This document shows, piece by piece, positions 1 through 12,596 of a stretch of DNA of 64,000 bases. Source of the DNA: Klebsormidium nitens (Eukaryota; Streptophyta; Klebsormidiophyceae; Klebsormidiales; Klebsormidiaceae). The stretch spans positions 230,183 through 294,182 of the forward strand of contig DF236959.1 of assembly GCA_000708835.1 (NCBI GenBank), written 5' to 3'. Position 1 is the first letter of the stretch; each line of letters starts with the position of its first letter. The notes below the pieces were generated by a model. The model searched no databases, was not told where the DNA came from, and worked only from the letters and a program-made list of their open reading frames with translations. The position numbers were made by a program, and so were the translations under genes.

Positions 1-340
1 TCGCTTGTTCAGTTTCGTTCTTGGCTTTCGTACAAGAATGCAAGCAGTAATGAGCTCTTCCTGATCCTGCTAGCGGGTGAGCCTCACTCCTCAAAGCACT
101 TTGTTTCTGGCCCTCGGGCCAGCCCTCAATCGTAGATCTGGTTGTTGCCGCGCAAGCTAGACCCCCTTGGCCCAAGTCGGACCAGTCAACCCGCTGTTTA
201 GCGGGCAAAGTTTACAACGCATTCGACGCTTGCCTTCGCCTTCCATCGACTCCCTACTTTTCCATCAAAGCTCACAAAGCAATATTAGGACGGTGCTTTC
301 CTCTACTGCACCCTTCCCCATCTCAAATCGAACTCTAAAC
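1..340. other. Flank 3' of the PHD gene, no gene seen
   Basis: This stretch lies downstream of the stop codon of the minus-strand PHD gene. I see no conserved frame or RNA fold in it. It probably holds the 3' UTR of that gene. Confidence 0.4.
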
Positions 341-3300
341 CTAGCGCTTCTTGACCGACAGCTTGGACGAGATCTTGAAGCGCTTCTTCTCGCGCTTGTC
401 CTTCTCCCACTTGGTCGTGTGCGCCTCGCAGAATGCGAGCACGATGTCCCGCCCGTGCTTGTTTCGCCGGTACTCGATCGCAAACCCGCGCGCCTGCCCG
501 CACGTGACGTGGAACCACCTGAGTCGAGAGTGTTAGCAATGTGGATTAACTAGGTTGGTTATGGCAGTCGCAGTTACCATATCTCAGGTTGAGCAGATCT
601 GAAGTACAATAACGCGACCCTATTACCACGTCACCTTAGAATCTTTTTCGTGATGCAGCCAACGCCCGTGGGACAAGGGAACCGGTAAGAGTGATTACTT
701 TCTTGCACAGTAGTGGACGAAAGCAGTCTTCGATCGCAACTTACAATGGAAGTGAAAAACGACTGCGCCAGTCGTCAAGCTTAGGAGAATAACATCCTCC
801 TGTTGATTACTGCAGCCGGACAAACGGTTCAAGGTGGCTTTAGGCTTTGAGAAGCTTTGCAGCTCTGTAGATTCTTTGAATTCAGACATCTTCTGGAAGC
901 GTATTTCGCCTATACATCTCGTGCGTACACCGCGCTGACGAAGCATTGCCTGTCTCTCAGCTTCAACTAGGGAGACAAATCGGAATGGCACTGCTCTTCC
1001 CCAGCCGTTGCTTTTCAAGAATCTTCAAGGTTCGACCAATCTACGACTCGTTTCCCCCAGCCTTTTAAGCAGGTGTATAATTGATGCAAAGGTGGCCCGC
1101 ATGTTTTCCCGGCCCGACTAAGATGAAGAGCATTCACTGTCGATTCCGGCTAACTCAGAGAGCTCCCTCAATCAAGCGCTCCCTAACAGCCTGAGACGTT
1201 GCGGTCTGCAAGCCACAACCCTTCTGAAACTGAAGTCAGAAGCCCTTCTGGGAGATTCTGGGAGGCCCGAAGGCAAATCACTTCCAAAAGCGAAACCTAC
1301 AGTAATTTCTCAAACCGCATAAAGACTGAAACATCGAAAGACGTCGAGCGGCCGCCTACCTGTCGCACCCCGTCTCGGTGCAGTGCACGCACGCGCCGTG
1401 CCACTCCTCGCACACGTGGCACAGCATGCGGAACCGGACCCGGGGCACGTGCAACGTGTGCACGTAGTCGTTCCCGTTCGGACCGAGGAAGAAGACCTCC
1501 GGGATGAAGAAGCCGCAGCTCAGGTGGGCCCACTGCCAATCAGTGGTACGTTTCATGGCGCCCCCCGCGGAGGGACAGAGAGAGCAGCGGGGGGCCGAGG
1601 GGGAGGGGTGCTCGCACCGCTCACAGAGCCACGTGCCCTGTTGGAAAAGGGGACGGGGCAATGAGTTAGGCTTTTGTGCACTGGGGAGGAGGTATCAAGA
1701 CATCGTGTCTGCAGGCTTGGCTCTTGTCCGCTTCAGAGAGGGCGGGAAGGAGAAGGAAGAAGCCATGCGTTGGATGTGGAGGGGTCAGAGACGATGATTG
1801 TTTGTGGAAACGAAGCTTTCGAACACAGTGGGCTTAGATTTGCCCTGGGCGGGCCCAGAAGATGGTCAAAGGCGTAGGCGTTGCGCGGGTGCGAACGCCC
1901 AGTCAATGCAGCCATAATTGTGGAGTGTCAGTGATGGAAAGCAGGTTGGGTAGCGCAATCAGGGGTCCGGGAATGCTCGAGGGAAACCGCTTTCAAATGA
2001 GAGGTTGGTGGCGAGGGTGCTCAAAGAGATCTGTGTTCAAGCAGCGCTTACTTGAGCAGATGATATTTGGAAGTAAGGAGGTCGAACAGCTTTGCAGGTA
2101 AGAAAAAATGGATAGTGTCTTTGCTGAAAACCTGATGTTTTCAGACTTTGATTACAGCATACCGTACGGTAACACCGATATATGAGCAATACTCCTGCAA
2201 GCCCCACAGGACAGACGTATATACCAGCTTGTTCCAAAAAGGTTCAGACAATCAATCGCATCTTCCACAGAAATGAATCTCTGCAACGAAACATGCACCC
2301 TACTCACACCTTTGATTTGGAAGTGCGACATTTTGACTTCGGTTGCCAACAAGATCTGCTAGTGGTCCAGAAAAGGAGACAATGTGTGGAGTAATAGAAA
2401 ACTGTCAAAATTCTGACTTTGTAACGCTGAAAGTATATTAGAGACACCAAACTTACCTCAGGGACCTCCCTGCTGAGGGGGTAGCCGTAGCAGCTTGGGT
2501 GCACTGCGAGGTCGCACCCGTCGCAGAACACAATTAGGTTCTCTGCAAGTATGAATTAACAATCATGTGAGCGGGCGCTTTGGAGAGTTGACATTATATC
2601 TTGTGATTGTAACGGGCAACAGAAACATAGGGAACCTCAGGACTAAGGCACAGGAGCTGTGCATAGGCTGAGCGCTTGATTGCCTAGATGCATCATCATC
2701 AATGTGAGACTTTGTGGTCTCATGGCCGCCATGATTGATAGAAACTTCCGTGGTGGTCTTGTGACATCCTTTCATTGCAGCTCTTCCAACATGTGTCGTC
2801 CTTTTGTGCCCAACAAATATCTTTCTGACTACCGTATGCAACGCACCTGGCGGTAAGGTTGGAATAGGAACATATCCCTTTTTACAGCAACCTCAAGCTG
2901 TCAAAGAGCGGAGCCTTCAGCCGGTCCGGTAGAAGGCATCTCTGGTATGCGGTCTACGCCAATCTAGTTGAAGCAGCTTTGTTATGCGGACCCAGCAATT
3001 GCTCTTACCTCCTTCCTTATCATGACAGATGCAACACTCTGCCGCTTCCTCCTCGCCGGCCCCTGCCTCCTCCAACCGCAGTCCCACCGACGGCAGCACT
3101 CGCTGCGAAACCCCGTTGGTGGTGGTCGAAGGGCTCGGCAATGCAACATGCCCCTGGCACGGAGACGGCGTGTCCGGGAATGCGAGCTTCTCCTTTCGCG
3201 CCGTAGTTGGGGTGCTATTCTGACCCTGCTTCCGGATTGTTGTCGACGCACCGGGAGTCTGAGCGTGGGGTGTCCGAAACTGGTCCTGAAGCGTCCGAGT

Positions 3301-3672
3301 GTGGTTCTGGGGTGTCCGAAAGGAGTCTCGAGGCGTCAGAAAGGTTGAGTCACGCTGCCCTCCTGTGTCGTGGGAAGAGCTGAGCCTTTCGTGCTTCCTG
3401 CTTGGAGTCGAGATGGACTCCATGTGCGGAGTCCTGGGCACTTTGAAGAGGAACTGCTGAAGGAGAGGGTCAGGAGGGGAGCTCTGCGCATCAGAGGTTG
3501 GGGTTACTGGCAGAAGACTTTGGTCGTTCCGCATCTTCGGGGGCTTGGCTTTGGGAGTCTTGAAGACTGCATCACCAATGCTTTGAGCCGGCAGGCGGAA
3601 CTGTGTCGAGGAAGGAGTAGGATCCTGAGGTGCGGGCTGATTGACTGGCCTCTCAGCCAAGACTCCTTGCAT
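341..3672 (-). CDS. PHD and extended-PHD (ePHD) zinc finger protein
   Basis: Predicted chromatin reader of about 401 aa from four exons: 3672-3009, 2542-2457, 1637-1360 and 518-341. All junctions are GT-AG and keep phase. Residues 1-212 are disordered and rich in T-P motifs (FKTPK, FRTPQ, FRTPH). A canonical PHD finger follows at about 213-260, with CCICHDKEGENLIVFCDGC, HPSCYG and WLCERC spanning three exons. An ePHD follows at about 262-365: CSLCPSAGGAMK, WAHLSCGFFIPEV, CHVCEEWHGACVHC and WFHVTCGQARG. The tail is Lys/Arg-rich. In BRPF/JADE and related plant proteins this tandem module binds histone H3 and nucleosomes in acetyltransferase complexes. No bromodomain or PWWP domain is visible, so it resembles the short plant PHD-ePHD proteins. 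The start is the first ATG of the long first exon; an upstream non-coding exon is possible. Confidence 0.85.
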
Positions 3673-4924
3673 GGTTTACGCCTGCGCGAGAACAAGCCAG
3701 CTGTCAACCCACTGTACCACTTAGCCTCCCCACCTTCTCACACTCCGTCTTACACTCCGTTGATCAGCTCAAGCAGCTTCATTGAGTCTCCTTCAAGTAG
3801 AATGAGCTTTTGAGGGTGTCTTTCAGAAGAGAATAGTATCTGCTGGTGTTGGCACCCGCACACTTCAATTATAACGTGCAATTATTCGCACTGCCACTTT
3901 GCGAAAATACCCTAGCGACGCCTGGCGGTAGTTTACTGGAGCTCTCTCTGGTAAGCCACAGTATTGTCCTCCCTCATCAGGCGCAATCACCAAACCACCT
4001 CTCAGGCTCTCACCAGGACTTTCCAATGTCAAATGCTGCTTCAATCTTCTCTTATTCGGTGCTTCGGTGCTTCCCGATCGGGACTCAAGAGTCAGAAACA
4101 GAGTCTGGACTCTGCAGACTGCACAGTGCAGAGTCGACGGAAAAGGCACTTTTGAAATTTTAAAACATGGCGCGAGATTCAAATGCCAGCTCCTTATGTC
4201 ATGCTGCCGTCCGATGAACCGTCTTCGACGTAGACGCTTCCAAGTAGGTATCGGCTACCCGCCAGAGTCAAGTCGCGGGTGAATCTGACAAGTTTCGGGA
4301 GGTGACCTATCGGTCACAAAAAAGGCGATGCCACCTCCGCTTTTTGACGGCCACAGGTCGCACGCGACACTGGCCTGTCCTGATTTATTACGAATTGGCC
4401 GGGCATCGCGGGTTCAAATCCTGGCCGCGCCGCCTTGCAGTGCATGAGTTGTTTCTTTTTCGTGTGTTACCCTCCGAGCCTTCCAGTGTTGGCTATTTCA
4501 TTGTATCATTGCAGGAATATGTGGATTGACTGGATTGAGGTTACTGCTTCACTGCTTTGACGATCTAACTAACTGGGATCCATCAGTTGAAAGGGCTCCA
4601 TTAAGTTCAAGTTGCACGCACGTTGCCCGATCTGGAGTCACATCAGTGAATTTAGTGATGATTCATGATGTCGGGTGCGAAAACGGCAGCCTCGAGCGGC
4701 ACACCATTGTTGCTCGTACCCCCCAGCTGGCAGTCCAAAAGCGTGCCACCTGGCGAGTTGCCAGCTGGCACCCCCAACGGAAGGGATCGCGCAGCGGAAA
4801 GAGGATTGCGTTCGCAATTTGCAGCGTGCTTTTTCAGAATTTCAGCATTGCCCACCTCTCGTCCTCCATGGCTCAGTCTGACTTCTCCAATCACTGGTAA
4901 GATCTAGGCATCCTTTGCTCTGCC
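3673..4924. other. Intergenic region between divergent PHD and hydrolase genes
   Basis: The two flanking genes point away from each other, so promoters of both should lie here. At about 4391-4433 there is a GGTTCAAATCC-like pol III B-box/T-arm sequence, but I could not build a full tRNA cloverleaf. A short open frame with a donor-like site lies near 4868-4897 (MAQSDFSNH). It may be 5' leader of the hydrolase and does not join cleanly to the next ATG. Confidence 0.4.
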
Positions 4925-7900
4925 ATGGGCCAATCTGGTGTAGCCGTCGCGGCTCCCTTTGGCGCCTCTCAGATGGCCACATTGTCAGCTCTCGAGAGCA
5001 GGGTTGACATTTCCATTGGCGCCGCCGCTTGCAGTCAAACCTTTCTGTGTCAGCAACGTTCTTCATCAAAATGCTGGACGGCTAAGAATGTAAGGATCTC
5101 AATTGCTGGCTTCTATGGGCAATTACAAACTCGTTCACTCAAAGGAAGAAAGGACGTTTGTAAGCAAACGTTGGTGCAATGTGGTGGTAGGGGCTACACA
5201 GACTATAAGCAACTGCCCAGTAGAGATCTGGGGAAAAGAAAGAGGTCAAGTAGACAATGCTTTGCTAGTGCTGAATCGGGGCTGATTGGAGCTGTTGCAA
5301 CCGCCCCAGCGCAGCAAGAGCAGCTGGAAGGGGGCGCAGCAATAGGCGAGCAGACTTTCACACTGACAAAAGAGCAGATCAATCAGGTGAGTTGAGCGGA
5401 AACTGGAAAGTTCTGAACAGAGGCAGCAGGATCTCAAATCTCTACATTGTCTGGAAGCAGGCTGAAGGGGCTTTCTGTGCTTTGCTGAAAATGAACAGTA
5501 AACATAAAGACGAGAGACGTTTTAGCAGAAGCTAGTGAGGTTCCCACAAGGCGGCGTCTGTTTCCCTCGAGCGGTTGATACTGTGAAGTCACTGGTCCAG
5601 CGGATAGCTGTGCTGGGTACCTGAGGTGGTATTCGACACAAGCTGCTGCCAATGTGCAACCCCTCTCAAATTGCCAACAACTTTGACAGAAGCCTGTTGA
5701 GGACCTTGGCGGCCAATCACCTTGATAAGCTTGAGTGCAGCTTGGCAGAGCTTCCTGGTCAAGTTCTTTGTCGACTTTGGACCCATGACTGGCTCGGAGC
5801 AAGTTCCTCGGCACGTGTGGTAGCTGTAGTCCATGGTACCAGGAGATCTGAAATGCTTGGGCCGCCAGAGTACGGTGTATCCAGAAGCTTCTCCCTTTGC
5901 CCTTGTTTGACCCCAAGCTTTTCGTTTCATCCACTTTACACCTAAATCTGCTACTGTGTTCAAGCCATTGCAGCTTCTCATGAGGCCTTTCTTTGTACTT
6001 GTTTTTGTGACGGAAGACCACATCAGTACCAACACTTGAACCAGGGACCAGCTCTAAACCTTCAAGCAGCTCATCGTTTCTTCAGCCGGCGAGCCTAATC
6101 ATGGTCAGGATTCACGAAACCAGCGACAAAACCGGACCAGAAAAAAACTTACCCCAACTGCCGTCCCTTGAGAGAACTTGTGAGCATGATAATCTGCTTC
6201 AACTGCATTAAATCGAAGGCTAGCCACTCCCGCTTGACCGAGTATTGCTCCTTCTACAGACCCGACTTGCAACCCGCCCTTACCTGGACTCTGTCTTGGC
6301 CAGCCCCGAGCGCCGGCCAGAATGCACCCCATACCTGCTACAGCATCCCCCCGGGGCGCAAGTCCGAGGGACCGTCCTCTTGTTTCATGGCTTTACTGGC
6401 ACTCCAAAGCAGGTGGGCTCTGATTGCTTCCGTTTTAGACCCTTGTTTTTCGGGCAGATTTCAGAACCAAGAAAAAACTGCACTGTGAGTCCGACTGAAA
6501 GGTGCACTGAGAGCAAGGGACTCAAAAAAGGTCGACATCGATCAAGATAGGCTTCGAGGTTGAAGCGATTCGAGTTTTGTGGAAGAGAACCACGAAACAA
6601 TTCTGAATATAAGTAATGCTTTTTCCAGGACATTAAAAAAGTTGACGCCACTACTGTTGACCGCATCTGGCAGTCCACAGATGAACTCTTTATCCTTCTT
6701 AAAGTGCGTTCAGAGGCGTGAAGTGTCTCCACATCTCGTTGCAGATGTCTGTGCTGGCACGGTACCTCTTTACCGCAGGCTACAACGTGTACAACCCTTC
6801 CCTTGCGGGCCAATGCTATGCGGACACGGACAGGTACTGGCCACGGGTGAGTCCTCGTTCAACCGTCAGTAATTGCTCACAGTCAGTCCTGTCAAGATTA
6901 ACACAGCGTCAGGAGCGCATCCGCGGTTTAATGACTACATGGCTCTCCAAGCAAAAGGGAGCAGTCAGAAATGTTATGACTCCTCCATACTGCTCCAAGA
7001 GGAAGTATCCGAGAGACTCAATCGAGGCCGAACGTCAGCTCCACGTCACTTGTTTGCCAAGAATCGGAAACCCTCGAAAGCTCAATCGCACAATCTGGCT
7101 TGGCTTCTCCAACCTGCTCGGACAGCGCTTTGCGCAACTTAACTCTGCGTGTCTCCAGTCGCCCTCCCGAAGCCCCCTTTCTCGCTTTCGTCGCGCTCAT
7201 TCCTCAATCTGATTCACGAGACCGGTTACCTGTGATGTATAAGACCGTCCGAAGGGCTTCTTCGATGCACTGAGATACGTTCATCATGCGCTCGAAGAGG
7301 ACAAGCACTGTTGCTTTGAATGTTGCTCCCCGCCACTACTCTTCAACGCTGTGGCCAGCTTCTGTGGTTGATCAAGTCTGCTTGTCTCTTTTGGACAAAT
7401 CGATGGTACCACGGAGCTCTAGCTGCCCTATCTGTCCAAAAACGGTCACCTTCACTTGGGTTTCATGACCACAGAACGGTCAAATCAAAAGCTACCACTG
7501 TTACCGTAGACGTCCAAATAATCTCGAATTCTGTTGCCCCCAACAGGATAGACTGACCGCCCCCCCAGCTTTGCCGCCACGTTCGCCAGGCTTTCTGTGT
7601 ACTTGAACCAAATGACGCCAACCAAATGACGCAAACCAAATGACGCAAATCTCGTCATCTCCCGCAAACAGGTCGACCTCCGGTCCGAGTTCTACGACCC
7701 CGTCGCGGCCGCGGCCGCGCGCGACCCCGCGCTCCGCAAGTTCTTCGCGGCGCTCGGCGCGGTGGGCGCGGCCGCGCCCGACGAGCGCCCGCCCGAAACC
7801 CCAAACCTCGTCGAGATGGCGGGCGTCGTCGCCGCGCTGCTGCGGCTCCGCCCGGATCTCGCGAGCATCGTCCAGTGCATCGTGCAGGATGATCATCCGG

Positions 7901-10900
7901 ACTTCGACAAGTATTTCGAGAGCAATCATATGAAGTATTTGGAGCATGCGGAAAAGCGGATGGCGGAGGTGGCGGAGCTGCCGGGGCCGCTGATTACGAT
8001 CGGGTGAGTGGGCGCTAATCTGGTTCTTCTTCTCTTCAAGCAGTGCAGATGTGGCTCCACCGAATGACACTTTCATAACCGCGATCTTAAGATTGATCAC
8101 CACCTGCCAGATGAGAACGACTGAAAGTGGAAAGCTCGAAGCTTGAAATAGCCGGATGCCCATTCTTGAAGCGATCAATCGCCTGTAGGTTTCTGCATTT
8201 GCTGCCTTTAGGGCGTTACTGAGATACGGGAAGAAAGGAGCTGGTAGTCGGAGCGTTACTGGAGTGAGCATCTGTCGATTGTATCACCCACCACAAATGG
8301 CAAATTGTGTGTCTTCCCTCCGATTGCGTCCGAGCTTCATTAGCGATGCTAAAAGGAGTTGTTTGCAGAGATTGGATAATGATTGGCAGCTTTTCAAATA
8401 CTGCTGCGCTTCAAGTAGGAGATCTTAGTCAAATACAACCCGGAGATACGATGCATGCGTGTCGGGGATTTGGACAGCGAATCGTTCCGTCGAACCCCCA
8501 GCCATAATTACTTTCTTACGTAGCAAAGCCACCCAAATAAACAAGCGTTCAAAATTTTCTTCGAGCGTGCTTTGGAGCCCAATATCTCGACTCTGTTCCG
8601 CGCAGGCTGAGCGTCGGAGGCGCCGTCGCCCTCGCGCTCGCGGCCGCGCACCCGACGCGCGTCGCCGCGGTTGTCGCATTCGCGCCCTTCCTGAAAGTCC
8701 ATGGCGAGGTGCGCGCGCAGTACGTCAACCTCGTGGGGCCGCTGCACCTGCGCGAGACGGGGTACGACCCCGCGCTGCAGTTCTCTGTGAGCCGTTGATC
8801 GTGCTTGCTTTGGTATGTCAGCCGTCCGATCTCATTTCGCGAGACGGGCTACAACCCGGAGCTGCAACTTTTTATGAGCCGTCAATCCTGCTTGCTTTGG
8901 AACGTCAGACCTTCCTTGTGACATCTGCGCAAGACGGGCTAAGACTCGCTGCAGTTCTCTTTGAGCCGCCAATCCTGTTTTGCTCAGGGATTATAGTCGT
9001 TAGATTTCGGTTCGCAAGACGGGCTATGAACCCGCGCTGCACTTCTCTGTGAGCCGTTGATCCTGCTCGCTTTAGGGTGTAAGCCGTCAGATCTTAGCTG
9101 AATCGTTTGTGCGAGACGACTTACGACTTGCGGTGCGTTTCTCGTCGAGCCGCCGATCCTGCTCGATTAAGCAGTATGGGTGCAGCCGTTATGCCTTGCT
9201 GTTCGTAAACGGTTGTGATTTTTGGATGCCCACTAGCATACAGGAAGTCTCCGTCAGGTCTGAGCTGCCTCGTGAAGCAGCATTCTGTCTTCCGTGCGCG
9301 TTCTTGGAATGCCTGGAGCTTTTACCATTTCTGTGTTCCTTTCGAGCGGGCTCGCGTACCTGCATGCACGTCCCTGCTTTTGAAGCGCCCAAGCTTTCTC
9401 ATCTTGAGGGGGCCGCTACTGAAACTTTGCTTTAGCTCTCCGCGTGCTAGGCTTTCCTTTTCGCTTGGACTCAAATGGTCCCTGAGATTGGAGCTTCTGG
9501 GTCAGAACTGCCAACACGCTTATGCAGGGCCGCAAAACCTCGAAGATTCATCACAAGATCCTACACTGTGAATACGGGCCACTTCCAGCAGGAGCTTCGA
9601 CGAGCATGCGACTCGAATAGGTTTTGCGTGTCTCTCTTGCTGCCTGTTGGTTGTTGCACAGCAATCAGCCCTTGTCGCACTAAGTTCCTTTCGTAAACAC
9701 AGCTAAATCAGCAAAGCTCACGTGACGCTTACAAGAAAGTCGCAGAAGAAGAGTGCAGAGTTGTCACCGAGCACCGAGTTTACATTCTATCTTTCGTCCA
9801 GGTCGGCTGTTACACGGCCAATCAGCGCTTTGGCCGCACTCTAGTTGCCGCCGAGAGCGTCGACGCGCTCGCGCGCGTGCCCACTTTGCTGGTGCTAACG
9901 GAGAACGAGGACGCTGCTGACGTTGCCGAGAACGAGGCGCTGAGCGCGCGCCTCGCGGCCGCGGACGCGGGAGGCGCGCGCGCGCCCCACTTGCTGCTCA
10001 AGTACGCGGAGGACGCGCGGGTGCCACACCCTATGGTAGGCTGCCACGTGGATCACGTCGTTTCTAGCAACGACACTCTGCCGTTGACTTTTGAAGGTGT
10101 TCGGTGTGTCCATATGTACTGAGTAGTATGGCGTACATCAATCGAGCTTCTCTTTCGATCCGGAAACGTTGTATTTGGTGCTATGAATGCTACTCACAAC
10201 CTCTGGTACTTCCCATCGTTGCTGACCGTTTCGGTCCGCTTCAAATGCGAACACAGAAGGATTGGACGCTCGGCTGGGTTTGCCGATCACGGCAACAAAT
10301 ACCTGCATAGAACTCCCTCCCCGTTGGACGTCAGGTTTAATTTGTTTGTGTTAAAATGGTCAGTTGAGGCTCAGAGAAAACACTTGACACTATATTTTCG
10401 CGCAGGTGGACCCACTGGAGGAGAGCCAGGGCATGAGCAACGCGTACTGGAGAACCATGTACCAGGTACGAAGCGAAAGAGAGCCAGAATTTGTAAAGAA
10501 TGGCGTTTCCGATAGAGATTGCATAAGTAATAGTTGAACAAACGACGGGCGCCATGCTCATCGTCGTCGGATTGCTGAACAGCGGTCTCGTACGAGTTCA
10601 AACACCTCGTTTAATCACAGGTTCCTGATAGCAACACCGAGGTAAGAGCTAAGACAGGATTGCTGTGGATGTTCGTCCCTTTTCGCCCTGATTATTTCAG
10701 GAGAAACAAAGGCGTCAAGTGAGCCCATTTTGTCGTTTAGATTCAAGTGCAGGCCACTGTTCCTGCTTCCCACGTTGTAGTTCTCGCCTCGCAGGCCGGC
10801 TTTCAACGCATTCTGACGAACTGTTCACAGAGATTCAGAGAGTGGATCGAAGTACGGCTCCCACCTTCCATTCAGAGCGTCGCGGTTTCCCTCCACACCT

Positions 10901-11246
10901 CCTCTTCATTCCACGCTAATTTGCCCTTTGCATATTTGATTGATCAATGTCTGTCCGAGAATCATCAAACTCTCCTCATCCGCAGGAGACTCTCCGTTTT
11001 CTTCTCCATCGCGAAATTGACGTCGAGAACTTCCGTTCCGCCGAGTCGTCCCCCGACCTCCCACGGCCACCGGAACCGGAAGCTGCAGTGGCAAACGGAA
11101 AGGAAGAAGTACCTCAAGGCACAGAAAGCGCCACGTCCCGATGGCCGTCAGTGGTATTAGCCCTTGCAATTTTGGCATTCGGCCTTACGATGATTGTGAA
11201 TAGAGAAAAGTGTCTGGTGTTCTTAAAACAGTTGGTGAGCACATGA
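4925..11246 (+). CDS. Alpha/beta hydrolase with N-terminal targeting-like region and C-terminal anchor
   Basis: Predicted serine hydrolase of about 607 aa. Exons are 4925-5386, 6260-6412, 6745-6846, 7672-8003, 8606-8786, 9802-10035, 10406-10465, 10621-10641, 10701-10718 and 10986-11246. Nearly all junctions fall in phase 0. Residues 1-154 are rich in Ser/Ala/Gln and basic residues, like an organelle transit region. The fold begins near residue 190 (GTVLLFHGFTG, oxyanion-loop HG). The nucleophile elbow G-L-S-V-G-G near residue 350 is assembled across the 8003/8606 junction. A candidate acid lies in VLTENEDAAD, and a candidate catalytic His in VPHPM. About 110 residues between the HG loop and the elbow form a lid-like insert. 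Residues 574-593 (WPSVVLALAILAFGLTMIV) are a strong membrane segment near the C-terminus, suggesting a tail-anchored enzyme. The substrate is unknown. The two tiny exons (21 and 18 nt) are the least certain part. Confidence 0.75.
7606..7647 (+). repeat. 14-bp tandem repeat, three copies
   Basis: Three consecutive copies of AACCAAATGACGC(A/C) end 24 bases before the acceptor of the 7672 exon in the hydrolase gene. The repeat lies in the intron. Confidence 0.85.
8748..9185 (+). repeat. Degenerate tandem copies of an exon 3' edge and donor
   Basis: The end of the hydrolase exon 8606-8786 and the start of its intron recur about every 85-95 bp. Recognisable copies begin near 8748 (the real exon edge), 8838, 8926, 9013 and 9108. 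Each carries a variant of CGAGACGGGCTACAA, then CGCTGCAGTTCTCT and GAGCCGTTGATCCTGCT. Later copies have lost an open frame or a usable donor. Confidence 0.8.
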
Positions 11247-12596
11247 AACAAAATGGATCGACGTTCAACGGTTGATGTCCTGACTTGCGTTGACTCACTG
11301 ATTATGAATAGAGCTCGACTTCCCCTGTTATATCTTGCTTATGAAAAGTACCAGTAGAAGAGGACGGTCCCAGCCATCATTGACTGGCGATGACATTGCA
11401 ACACTAAAAGTCGAAATCTTAACTCCAATCTGCGTTAATACATGCAGAAGATAGGACTTGGAGACATTCTGAATTGACCGTCGTGCAAAAGTTGTTTTCA
11501 TAAGCGGATATCAACGTACGTATGCGATCGAATGCTTGAGCTTGTCCACCGTTGAATTTGAATCAGATCACTGTCGGCCCGCCGGCCGCGGCAGCCAACG
11601 TAGACAGGTCGAATCGCGTATCTCAAGCTAGGCGAGCCCGGGATCACATGTGTTATAAAGATTTTGGAGCTAGGTCAGAAACCATGCCGTCCCACTAGCA
11701 GTACTGAGTACGTACTAACTTAGCTTGTATATATGCATGTGAGATGCCGGATATCAACGTACCGTTGTACGTACATGATGGCAGTGGACTCTCGCGGGGC
11801 AAACTTATAAGATCAAGCTCGGCCGGAGCCAGGCCCGCATGGGAAAAGGTAGCTAGCCGCAACGTACCGTCATGAGTACTTACTGGCCATTGCAAGATCA
11901 TGGATACACGTACAATATATGTTGAACAATAATCATATCTTGATCCAAATAAGTAACGATCAATTTGACTTGCGAGCTGATTAATTTCAACGTACTAGCT
12001 GTCGGACCATGTGCATATCGGTGTCCGCGCGTCTCTTTGTGGCAACTCATTTTATCCAGGCTTGAAATGACCGGTTTCAATTGCACAAATGAAGACAATG
12101 ATACAGACGGGCCCCCTGGCAATTCGGCCGCGTCAAAATTGATACGAAGGTCGGACACAAAACAATGCATGCATGATCGTAAGGACACAGCTCAGGCAAT
12201 GAGCGTTCCTGCAGTCACTGCAGGGGCCTCAGCCCAGAGACTCTTGCACTGAGTTGACGTGCTCCTTAGCTCCCTGGCATTGAACTGTTTACCGTTCACT
12301 CGGTTGGGGCGAGATTTGGATCATAGTATGTGCATATGTGGCATTCAAGTTGCAAAGCCTTTCAGTCTGCAGCCGCGCTCGGCCCGGCCTTGCGCCATTC
12401 AGGCCGACTCGGATACTGACGTACGGCACTTCCCCTCTCAGTTACTGAACTTCTTACGTGTGCAGAGAGTGCGCGTCCCTGTTCAACGGTTATCAAAGCG
12501 CGCGGCCCGTTAGCCTGCTGAAGCCTGGTTGTTTCGTCGCAGAAGTATGCTTTTTGTATATGCGACGTCGAATGGGATTGATGCAAGCAGAGGCAT
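11247..12596. other. Intergenic island between convergent genes, palindrome-rich
   Basis: This lies between the 3' ends of the hydrolase (+) and the anion channel (-). No coding frame with family features is visible. From about 11480 to 12190 the sequence is unusually dense in short palindromes (GTACGTAC, GATC, GCATGC, CATGCATG, GCCGGC) and less GC-rich than the genes. Confidence 0.5.

Noticed and set aside
4391-4433. tRNA-like T arm (GGTTCAAATCC) followed by a CCGCGCC acceptor-like end
   Set aside because: No matching 5' acceptor strand, D arm or anticodon arm could be found 60-90 bases upstream. It is at most a SINE or pseudo-tRNA remnant.
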